From Tribonema minus (taxonomy: Eukaryota; Sar; Xanthophyceae; Tribonematales; Tribonemataceae), in NCBI GenBank assembly GCA_017506865.1, contig JAFCMP010000044.1:310001-374000 (forward strand): DNA of 64,000 bases, in the 5' to 3' direction. Below are positions 50,837 through 60,934 of this stretch, piece by piece. The number at the start of each line of letters is the position of its first letter. The stretch's first letter is position 1. Position numbers and translations under genes: made by a program. Under the pieces are notes generated by a model that saw only the letters and a list, made by a program, of their open reading frames with translations, ran no database searches and was not told the origin of the DNA.

Positions 50837-53800
50837 TCAGAAAGTGGGCATGTCATCAACGTCGTCGTCGTCATCGCCACCGATCGGCTGCGCCGGCACC
50901 GGCGCCGCCGGCGGCCGCGCCCTCCCCAGCCCCCCATCCGCCGCCGGCATATCATCCACGTCGTCGTCCGTTGGCGCGCGTGACCGCGACCGCGAGCTGG
51001 CGCCGCGCACGTGCCCGCGCGAGCCGCGCCGCGCGACGCCAGCGTCGGGCGCGGCCATGTCGTCCGCGGCGTCGCCGGCGGCGGCAAGGCTCGCGGCGCG
51101 CGAGTGCTCGCGCGACGACGCGCGCGACGACGAGGTGCGCTCGCGCGAGCCGCGCCGCGAGCTGCTGCTGAGGCGCCGCACCTCGCGCTCGATGGCGGCG
51201 GCGCGCTCGATCGCGGCGTCGCGCTCGCGCAGCAGCGCCGCCTCGCGCTCGCTGAGGCCGCGCTCGCGCGACGGCGCGCGCCGCAGCTCGCGCTCGCGCT
51301 CCCGCGACGCCGACGGCGCGCGCTCGTGGTGGTGGTGCGACGACTTGTGCTCGCGCGACGCCAGCGAGGCGCTGCTGCGGGACGACGGGCGGGCGGACGC
51401 CGCCGCCGCCGCCGCTGCTGCCGCCGCAGCGGCGGACTCGCGGTCGATGCGCTCCTTGGAAGCGGCGCGCTTCATCTCGCGCTCGCTGGGGACGCGCTTG
51501 GCGGCGCTGAGCGCGCGCGCCTGCTCGATGACGCTCAGGCCCCGCGATGCCGAGCCGCGCCGCACGGGCTCCGCCGGTGCCGCCGCCGCTGCTGCTGCCG
51601 CCGCCGCCGCCGCCCTGCTGCTGCTGCTGCTGCGCTTGCCGCCCATGTCCATGGCGGGCATGTCGTCGACGTCATCCTCGCTCAGCTCCCACGCGGCGCT
51701 GTTGCTGCTGGCGGGCGGCGACGCGGGGTCCGGCGGCAGCGTCTCGCCGACCTTGCTGATCTGCCCCGCGGCGCCGATGCACGTCTTCTGGACCGTGGAA
51801 AGTACGGCATCGAGGTCGCCGCGGCCCTGCACCTCCGGGAACACGCCGCCGCACCACAGCGCCAGCAGCGGCGCGACGCGCTTGCCGTAGACGATGGCCG
51901 CCTCGCACGCCGCGCGCGCCTCCGACTGCCGCAACAGCCCCTCGTCATCGCGCCGCAGCGTCGCCGCGAGCGTCGCCGATGCGCCCGCGCTCGCGATCGA
52001 CGCCACCAGCTTGAGCACCTGCGGCTGCAGGTCCGCAAAGTGCGCGCGCGAGTAGTAGCTGCCGCCGAGCACCGCCGCCGCCGCGGCAGCCTCCGCCACG
52101 CTGCCGCCGCCGCCGCCGCCGCCGCCGACGTCCGCCGCCGGCAGCGGCGGCGGGTCCAGCAGCATGAGGCAGCACTCGAGGAAGGAGCGCGCCTCGCAGA
52201 CCGCGGCAGCGGCGCTGGAGTTGAGCCAGACGACGAGCGTCTGGTCCGCCCACTGCGGGCCGCCCGCGGGGCCGAGCAGCGCCTCCGGCGGCGCGAAGCG
52301 GTACTCGTGGACGGCGAGGGCGTCGCGCGAGGCGGCCTCCAGCACGGCGTCGCGCGCGCGGCGCGCGAAGGCCTCGAGGAACGCGCCTGCGTGCGCGTGC
52401 AGGCGCGACGCGAGCGCGACCCCCACGGGGAAGCCGTGCCTGTTGAGCCGCGCCGCGGCGCCGAAGGCGTCCTCCAGCATGAGCGAGACGGTCGCGAAGA
52501 GCGTCGCGGCGACGGGGTCGACGGGGTCCCCCGGGGGGGGGGATTTTGGGGGGGGGGCGGTGCGGGGAAGCGCGGCGTCGGCGGCGCGCGCGGCGTGCGC
52601 GCCGAGGCCCACGGCGGTGATCTGGCGGCCCACGAGGCGCGCGTACTGGTCGACTTGGTTGTCGAGCCACATGACGAGGCGGCAGAACGGCGCGGAGCCG
52701 CACGCCTTCATGCCCGCGTACACCTGTGCGGGTGGGTGGGTGGGTGGGGCGGGTGGGACAGACGGGGGGGTGGGGTGGGTGCAGAGAGAGATTAGCATGT
52801 CAGCGAGTGAATGAGTGAGTGAGTCGGCGGGTAATACGGGCGGGGGGGGGGGGGGGGGGGGGGGGCTGGGGATGGTAAGGCTCCCTCCATGAGAAGTGCT
52901 CAGCCCTGCAGATGCTAGTACAGTGCATGATGGAAAAACAACAACGCACACATGTTGGTGGATGGCATCCTGTCCATGTGCTGCAAATGGTCAACAGCAA
53001 TGAGCTTGACTCGCGACATTGACCAAGACTCTTTTGTGTTAGAGGTTATGAGATCTAAGCCATTGATTGCATACAATTCGGCACAACGCCTTCATGACAA
53101 GCCTATCCCTCACCCTAAGAGCCCATGATTACCTGCATGTAAGCTGGGCTCCTGCCGGTCTTGGCGGCTCGGCTCTCGTGCTGAGCAATGTTGTTGCTGC
53201 AGAACAGCTTGAGGAACGCTGCCACAGTGTCCATGAGCTGCCCGAAAAATGTGCCGCTGATTTCGCGTACATACGTGAGTGGGTCAGCAGTCGCCTCCAC
53301 CTGTGCGCCACACACAAGTGTAAATAGCGCCGGGTGACATGAAGTTAATCGGCTCAGCACAGCGGTATTCGCGCACTGCATGTGACTGGTTGTCTGCTAT
53401 TGCACTGTAGAATGGCTGTAAGTTGCAAGATGTCAAGTGCTTGGGGCCTGACCCAACCACAGCTCTGACCCTGCTCGCACCTCCGAGCAGATCAGCCTGT
53501 GCTGTAACGCTGTTCACAGAGGACATACATTGAAGGCTGCAGGCAACATCTGCAGTACGCTTACATACCGCCCTATGACTCACTCGAAGTTGAAGTCAAA
53601 CTTGGAGTGGGGTGTCAGGCACGCGTCACATGAGCTGCAGAAACCCTGTGTGCCTGACTTGCTCATTTTCTGCATGTACCCGATGTGAAGCATATGTGTG
53701 TGTGCTCGCATGTTCTACTGCAGCGCTGCTCCCTCTACCGCAATCCGCAGAACGCAGGGATGAGCAATGGCGGCGTCCGATGAACTGTCAATCAGACGCT

Positions 53801-55116
53801 GGAGCACCCCAAGCACTGCCAGGTACAAGAAGTCACGTGCTCCCAGACACATGCTGGTCGAGTGCTCGCTGCAGCACACATAGGCAATGATAAAAGCATC
53901 AGCAGCAACGCGAGCACCCCCATCTGAGCCCCCCTCTGTGTCGACTGCGACGCTCACCATGTGCAGCGAGCGCCGGATCAGCGCGCTGCGCTCCTTCACG
54001 AGCGCCGCCGCCGCGGCGTCTGCGTAGCCGAGGTCGATGAGCAGCTCAAAGTTCTTCTTGTGCTCGCGGAAGCCCCACGCGGTGAACGTGTTCGTCCCCG
54101 TGATCTCCGTGATGAGGCGGCACGAGAGCTCCGCGGCCATGGCGTCCGCCTGCGCGAAGATGTCCGCGACGCCCGCGCCGAGGTTCGTCGCGTTGCGCAC
54201 ATTCGCCGCGAACGCCTTGACCTGCCGTATGAGCCGCACCGCCGCCTCGTGCTTTCGCTCCAGCAGCAGCTCCTCTAGCTCTGTCGGCGCCTTATCCAGC
54301 CACTCGGGCAGCTTCAGGCCGCCGCGCCCCGCGCCGCCGCCGCCGTCGCCGCCGCGGCCGGTAGCGCCTGCTCGCAGCCCGAACGCCCCCCCCTCGGCGT
54401 TGGTGGGGGAGAGCTTGGAGGCGGGGTCGGGGCGCTCGACGAGGCGGATGGACTGGAAGGTGCTGAGCGTTGTCGCGGCGGTGGAGAGGAGGTTGCGCAG
54501 CGCGTCGATGTCCTTCTCCATGGACTGGATCTGCGCCGTCGCGTGCATGAAGGTCTGGTAGTTGCGCACGACCTCCTGCCTGCAGCAGGGAGTGGGCGTG
54601 TGTGTGTGGGGGGGGGGCAGCGGTCGCGGGCGTGTGAGCGGTGATGGCGGGTGCTCAGCCGGTGCTGATGTGGCGGTGCGTGCTGCACTGCAAGTGGGTG
54701 AGTTGACCGACCACAATTGAAGCAGCAGGTCTGTTTGTGAGGTCCCAAATAGGCGCCAGGCACACAAAGCTTGGCATCACTCTGATCATGTACGATACGC
54801 CGAACGGCAGCATTCTGGATGCCTAGTGGGCGAGTGCAGAAACCCCAGTAGTACACATCGGGATATCTGCAGGTAGTAGTACTTGGCAGCAGCGGAGGCG
54901 CCACAGCCGATAGAGCGAGCCGAATGAGGACATCTCAAGAAACACTTGTTGTCGGTGCCATGGCACTTGCCTGAGGCTCTCCTCTGTTTGCCTCCGCAGT
55001 GACTCCAGCTCCTCGCATCGGGCGGAAGCTCCGCTGGCGGAGTTGTTCTCATAGAACTTCTTGACATACTCACCCGCATCGAAGTTCTCATCGCCAAAAA
55101 ACTCTATCAGATCCAT
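50837..55116 (-). CDS. EXO84: Exocyst subunit EXO84 with long acidic/Arg-Ser tail
   Basis: EXO84 is a subunit of the exocyst, which tethers secretory vesicles to the plasma membrane. Exons (minus strand): 55116-54967 (or -54971), 54575 (or 54579)-53958, 53300-53133, 52723-50837, about 940 residues. The N-terminus has ENFDAGEYVKKFYEN, then RNYQTFMHATAQIQSMEKDI and DALRNLL, the conserved coil. LPEWLDKAPTELEELLLERK fits the start of the EXO84 C-terminal domain, which continues with TFFGQLMDTVAAFLKLF and FCRLVMWLDNQVDQYARLVG. From about residue 620 the tail is low complexity, Arg/Ser/Ala-rich, with three DDVDDMP motifs, the last at the C-terminus. Intron 1 can be read as GC-AG or GT-AG with the same protein. 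An in-frame ATG at 55302 could add 62 residues. Confidence 0.88.
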
Positions 55117-55424
55117 GCCTGCTCTGCCGTTGCTGATTTGGTGAATTGAATTGCTCGAGTCCCCTTCTTGTGTTGTGGACTGCTGTGAATTCCCACTGCT
55201 TGACGATCGCAATGAAGTTGTGGATTCACACACGGCCCACGTTAGATACTGCCTCCCAATCAAGCCACACCACGCCTGGAAAAAATAACTCAAACTTCTC
55301 ATGGAACTTCAACTGTTACCTGGAAAGACCTGTGTGTTGGACACCTGCGTGCGATGCAGCGAGGTGAAAGGCGCTGCATTGCAACCCTTATGCAATAGCA
55401 GCGAGCATCTGCGCCGCGGGTGAG
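55117..55424. promoter_or_regulatory. Shared divergent promoter region of EXO84 and COG2
   Basis: The two start codons face away from each other with 308 bp between them, or 122 bp if EXO84 starts at 55302. One ACTTCAACTG motif is present near 55306. No TATA box is convincing. Inference from gene orientation only. Confidence 0.45.
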
Positions 55425-58400
55425 ATGCAGCAGCAAGATCACCCGCAGGATCACCACTTTCAGCAGTCTCAGCTTCAGCAGGGTCATGTTCAGCAGCAGC
55501 AGCAGTACCACCGCTTCAGCTTTGATCCTCGAGAATTTGACAGCGGCGATTTTGATGCCGGCGCCTTCATTGCAAGAGCGCAGGCTAGCGCTTCGCTGGA
55601 GCAGCTACATGAGCAGCTGGACGCGTACCTGGGCACCCTAAAGAAAAATCTGTACGAGCTTATCAATAGGGATTATGCGGACTTTATTCTCGTCAGCACC
55701 AAGCTGTCCGGCGTCGAGAACAAAGTATCCGACCTGGCAACTCCAATAGAGGCGCTATGCAGTCAGATACAGGCGCTGAGGGCCGCTCTGAGCAGCGAAC
55801 TGGACCGAATCGAGGGTGTTCTAGCAGAGCGGACAGGCGTGCAGACCAGAAGAAGAACAGTCAAGCGATGCCTGCGGTTCCTGGAGTCGCTCGAGAGCGC
55901 AGAGATGCTGCTGGGCATAAGCGACGCAGTCCCAGAAGCACAGGATGCTGCCGCCGCCGCTACTGCCGCCGCTGCCACAACACCAGCTGCATTGCCATCG
56001 TGGCAATTGGACAGCACCGCCTTTGCTGGCGGCGACGGTCACGCCAGCTGCTGGAGCGACAGCGACAACGACGACGACGTCGCCACCTCGAAATCAACAC
56101 CTGATGCTGCCGTCGCTGCCGCCGCCGCCGCCGCCGCCGTCAGCCGCCGCGAGCTGTGCTCGAACCTCGAGCGCGCCAGCCACTACGCCCTCATGCTCAA
56201 CGCCGACGCCGGCATGGCGGCCACGGCGGAGCCCGCGGCGACCACCGCCGCGACCGACACGGCGCTGCAATCGCTGGCGGGCATGTCGGTGCGCGCGGCG
56301 CGCGTGGAGGCGGAGGTCGCGCAGCGGCTACGGGCGGCGTTCGGCGACCTGGTGCAGCCGCCGCCGCTGGCAGCAGCAGCGTACGCCGCGGTGGGCGGTG
56401 GCGCGGCAACGGAGGCGGAGGGGGGCGGGGGGCTGGATGTTGAGGCGTTCTTGGCATGCCTGCGCGCGTTTGCGGCGCTGGGCTGCGGGCGCGATGCGGA
56501 GAAGCAGTATGCCAGCGTTGCCGTGCAGCCGTTTCTTGACGGTGAGCGGGGCTGCCGCGGCGCGGCGATGATATCGTGATTTGCGCTGTAGCACTAAGTT
56601 TGTGTGGCAGTGAAGGGGAACGTGCATGCGTGGCTGGCAGCTGCCTTTCACACGCAGGTCGTTTGCTCATAGTGCCTTCAATAGAAGTACCTCAGAGAAG
56701 GCGCAGCGGTTCACAGTGCATGCTGAGGGACAAGCGGCTGCACATCAGAGGTCACAACTGCGGGAATCATTGGCATTACACGCTGTAATCACCCCATTCA
56801 CAAAATCTGGCAGCAACCCTCCCTGTGCTTCAGCATGACCACACCCTGCCCCCGAGCACACTCCCCTTCAGCAGCGCTCACACACACCCCACGCTCGCCT
56901 CATCCCCATCAACCAGGCGTCCTCACGCAGGGGCGCCTGGACGCCGGCGCCCGCGGCTCCTGCCAAGGCCTCGCAGCCCTCTACGACGAGATCATTCACT
57001 ACGTGGCGACGGCGTGCGCGCCGGCGGTGCGCGCCGCCGCCGCCACCTTCGCCGCCGCCGACGCCGCGCCCGTGGACCTCCTCGGCAACGCCGTCTGGGC
57101 GCCGCTGCAGGCGTCGCTCGTGGCGCGCCTGCCGAGCATCTTTGCGACGGGCCTCGCCGACGTGTTCCACCGCAACTACGCGCTGTCGCAGGCGCTGCCG
57201 CGGCGCCTCGCGGAGGCGTGCAGCGGCGGCGGCCGCGAAGGCGGCAGCGCGCAGCAGCGCCTGGAGGCGCACCCCGCCTCCGCCGACTTCCGTGCGCGCT
57301 GGAACCTGCCCGTCTACTTTCAGCTGCGGCAGCGCGAGATTACCGCGGCGCTCGATGAGGCGCTGGCCGCGACGGACGGCGGCGCCGGCGCTGCCGCCGC
57401 CGCCGCCGCGCCCGGCGAGCCGGAGGCCGCGCTGGCGGCGACGGCTGCGACGTGGCGCGCGCTGACGCGGTGCTGGCACGCGGACGTGTTTTTGCCGCCG
57501 CTCGCGCACCGCCACCTCAAGCTCACGCTGCAGCTGCTCTCGCGCTACCTCGGCTGGGCGGAGGAGGCGCTCTCGCAGCGCACCGCGACGCCGGAGGCGT
57601 GCGCGGCGGCGGCGGCGGACCTGGCGGCGCTGGCGGCGGCGTGCGCGCGGCGCGGCGCGCTGGCGGAGCTCATGCGGCAGCGGCTGCAGTCGGCGGAGGC
57701 GGCGGCGGTGGCGGCGGAGGCGGCAGCGGCGGCGGTGGCGCCGTGGGCGGAGCGGGCGGCGGAGGCGTGGGGGCGCGCGGCGGCGGCGGTTGCCGCGCGG
57801 TGCTGCGCGCTGCTGCAGGCCGTGCGCGGCGTGGCGGCGACATACCGCATGACAAACAGGTGTGTGATGTGTGGGTACCTCGATGATGTGTACGGCACAA
57901 TGATGGCAAGGACTGATGGCGGGGACCAATCTAGCTTGCGACGCGAAGAGAGGAACAGCGTTAGAGTTTAGTCGCGTGCTGCAGCGTGATCCGGTAGGTG
58001 AAGCGCCTTTCAGTCAGATGCCTGGGAGTGCCTCAGCGCAGTTGGGAGCACTGCAATTGAATCTGTACATGCCTTCACAAGGGAAATGCAAACGGATGCA
58101 GCTTGGTCCTGATGAAACTGATGAAGTCAGCCATCCAATGTGTCAGCAAGTCAGGTGCGTAACATAATTACTAACATGTGCTCGCGGGCTGCAACAATAA
58201 CTTCACCGTCTATCAGATATCTCGACATTTGTCTGGAGTTGACTTGTTGCTCAAAACGCAAAGGTAACGACTGAAGAGAACGGGCATTTGGTGCCCTTGT
58301 TTCAGTTCTTTGAGAGCCCGCCTCCCCTTCACTGCACGACGGCTTGACGTGCTGGTGTTCGCAGGGTTGTTCACTGTCAAATTCCATGCATGTCAACCGA

Positions 58401-59037
58401 GGACGACATAGAATAAGGCAGCTTCACGCTTTGCAGCAGCTGCAATGCAGCTGCACAGGCAGCTGACTGCACACCTGCCACCACTACTTCACCAAACTCC
58501 AGCACACGACCATGTCGCTCAGGGCACTATGCCTTACGCCACCGTCGCCATACTCTCAGGCCGCCGCCAGAGCGCCCCTCCGCATTCGTGCACAGCATAC
58601 TGCGGCCGCTGCGCGACTTCGACGCGGAGTGGGGGGCGCGCGCGCCGCCGCCGCTGCCGCTGCCTCCAACTTCAACTTCACCTCCCCCCCTCCCCTGGCG
58701 CGCCGCGGCGCTGGAGAGCATAACGGAGGCGTACGTGGCGGCGGCGCGCGACGTTCTCAAGGCCGCACGCCTCACAGAGGAGTCGCTCAAGAAGCGGCGC
58801 AGCGCGCGGCGCGGCGGCAGCGGCGGCGGCGGCGGCGGCGGCGCGGGCGCGCTCAGCGACGCGGAGAAGATCGCGCTGCAGCTGCAGCTCGACGCGCACG
58901 AGTACGGGCGCGAGCTTGCGGCGATGGGCGTTGATCTAGGCGCGAGCGCGGCGTATCAGGCGATGCTGGCGGAGGTCGCAGATGCGCCGCGCGGGGGGCT
59001 GGGGGATGGGTCGTCGTTGCTGGGGCTGAATGATTAA
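55425..59037 (+). CDS. COG2: Conserved oligomeric Golgi complex subunit 2
   Basis: COG2 is a lobe-A subunit of the COG tether, needed for retrograde traffic within the Golgi. Exons 55425-56541, 56917-57859 and 58560-59037 join in frame (codons split G|GC and AG|G) to 845 residues. After a Gln/His-rich start come FDPREFDSGDFDAGAFIARA and LEQLHEQLDAYLGTLKKNLY, then ELINRDYADFILVSTKLSG, the signature of the COG2 N-terminal domain. Further on are QGRLDAGARGSCQGLAALYD, VATACAP and the C-terminal YRMTNR joined to PPPERPSAFVHSILRPLRDF. A Gly/Arg-rich insertion lies near the end. It is divergent to EXO84; both belong to the CATCHR tether class and share a short FDAG element near the N-terminus. Confidence 0.9.
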
Positions 59038-60198
59038 CGATAGTGGCCCTGTTTGCAGATCGGGCATTGATTGGATGTTTCACACAGTGTTTTTTTTTGT
59101 GTCTTTCTTTGTAGCTGTGGTCTGCCTTTCAAAAGAGGTCGGCACTGTTGAAGTGTTTCTCTTGCCGCTCTGGTAACCTACCAGCATTGATGGTGGATTC
59201 ATTCACAAGGCATACATACGCATACACAGGCAGCATGGCAAGGCAACATTCAAACGCATTCTCTGTTGAACACTTTATGGTCAAGTACAGCCTGTTCAGC
59301 GCAAGCATGTGCACGTCAACACACTGAGGTCAGTGACCATGCAGGCTGCGCTACTATTGATGACATTGCAGGCAAATTCTCAAGTGATCCTCAGCATCTT
59401 ATCAACCCAAGTATGAGAGCGCAGCAGCACTAGGGTGACCATCACCATTGACACTGCACAACGGCCAAGCCACTATGCTACCTACACTCATTGGATCTAC
59501 TGCCTGTGACCTATGCTGTAATTGCACTGGAGTGCACATTGCAGTGCAACGAACCCAGTGCCACGAAAGGTGATAGGACGGGCAGAATGCAGCCAGCCAC
59601 ATGCGTGCATTCACGGTACACAGCAAGAACATTGTCCAGCAGGATCCAACCAGTTGCAAGATGACAAACAGGCAATAATATACAAGCGCACAACTTGTGA
59701 CTGTGACGTTCCTATTGCCGGCACCGTATGATGCGAGACAGCACTGCGTGCTGCCCCCCGCCACATGCGGAATATCACCTGTCACGTTGCAACAGCAACC
59801 CTCCGTATTATTGCTAGCCGTCTCGATGAAGCGTGCTGCAGCCGTAACCCAGCATGCTAGCAGCCATATTGCCACATGCAGCTGATCAGGATCTGCTAAC
59901 AACGGTGTGTTGAACACCGGTGAGTACAGCTCCTGAGGCAGACACACTTTGAAGTTGGTCCGCCTCTATCGTGGCACACTGCACCTGTCAGGTCACATGC
60001 GCTGTCGGCAGTTGCCTGATGCATGAGGTGAAGTGTTCGGACTGAAACCTGCTCATTGAGCATTAATGTCCAGCTAGATGGAGCTGCTGTTGCGGTGTCA
60101 AGCAGCGATGCAAACGGCGCTTGGAGCTGCCACCAGACCGACGGTGGGCAAGGCTGTGCACACCCTGGAAACTACCAAGTTGTTCGTGCTGCTGCCGC
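59038..60198. other. Spacer between COG2 and the ParB-like gene
   Basis: No gene accepted. A 181-codon minus ORF (59402-59947), Cys-rich and without motif, is listed under rejected items. Confidence 0.5.
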
Positions 60199-60765
60199 TC
60201 AAGTGCCTGTCACAGCAGCAGCATCAACCTGTGACTCTTCGGTGTGCTCGCTGTCTGCTGCTGCTGCTAGTGCCGCACTCTTCTCTCTCATAAGCGTAGC
60301 TGTGTTCGAGCACCTTTCCAGTGTGTAGCGCTCCAGCTCGTGGTCCTTGGGCCCCCTGACGCGCACCTTCACCGTCCCCTCACCTCCCAACAGGCCCTCA
60401 CGCTTGCAGGCCTTGAACACCCACAGCCGGCGGTTATTGAGGCTGAAGTACCATGAGCTTCCATGCTCCGAAGGACCCTCTATGACGGTGATCACCGGCA
60501 GGTCTGTGATTTTGGTGGCGCCACTGCGGATCTCTTCTAGAGTTGTCTGCAATGAGCGGCCACACCCACTGAATACCGGACGTATCTTGCTGTGGGCAAA
60601 GCGTATCCGGTCTGGATCGATGTCCATGTGCACAAATGTGGTCGCTGACAAGCGAGGCTTGCCTGTGGAGCTGCTGCCTTTGCCTTTGCTACCTGCACCG
60701 CGCTGGTGCTCCTCGTCGTCGGAGCTCTCATCTCCTTTCCTTGCTCTGCCTTTGGCTTTGCCCAT
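60199..60765 (-). CDS. Conserved small protein, ParB/sulfiredoxin-fold-like
   Basis: An intronless 188-residue ORF. After a basic/acidic disordered start comes a compact conserved-looking core: DPDRIRFAHSKIRPVFSGCG, TTLEEIRSG, KITDLPVITVIEG and WYFSLNNRRLWVFKACKREG. The order '(I)RFxHSxIRPxFSxC...G...DLPxIxVI......YxSLNNRRLxVFK' is one I know from uncharacterised eukaryotic proteins. It resembles the ParB/sulfiredoxin nuclease-like fold, where a similar 'NRR' motif binds phosphate. Biochemical role unknown. The C-terminal 30 residues (Ala-rich) are variable in appearance. Start is the only ATG before the core, at 60765. Confidence 0.75.
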   Translation of the reverse strand: MGKAKGRARKGDESSDDEEHQRGAGSKGKGSSSTGKPRLSATTFVHMDIDPDRIRFAHSKIRPVFSGCGRSLQTTLEEIRSGATKITDLPVITVIEGPSEHGSSWYFSLNNRRLWVFKACKREGLLGGEGTVKVRVRGPKDHELERYTLERCSNTATLMREKSAALAAAADSEHTEESQVDAAAVTGT

Positions 60766-60934
60766 GTTGACGAGTGTCGGCGACCGTGGTCAAAGCGTTA
60801 GAGGATGCGACTTCGGAAACTCCCAATGTCACGTTGAAGTTGCATCATGCCTTCCAGGAGACCGAAGCTAATACCGTGCGATACACAGGAGACACAGCTT
60901 TACTGATCGAGGAATATCGACTAATGCAATAGCA

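Noticed and set aside
51011-52795. 594-codon plus-strand ORF
   Set aside because: It is antisense to the EXO84 last exon, Arg/Ala-rich and motif-free.
53715-53957. Extension of EXO84 exon 2 past the donor (SVAVDTEGG...)
   Set aside because: It reads through GTGAGC into sequence without family features and ends in a stop; splicing to 53300 keeps the conserved domain.
59402-59947. 181-codon Cys-rich minus-strand ORF
   Set aside because: No recognisable domain, composition unlike the real exons, no supporting splice or neighbour context. Kept only as a possibility.
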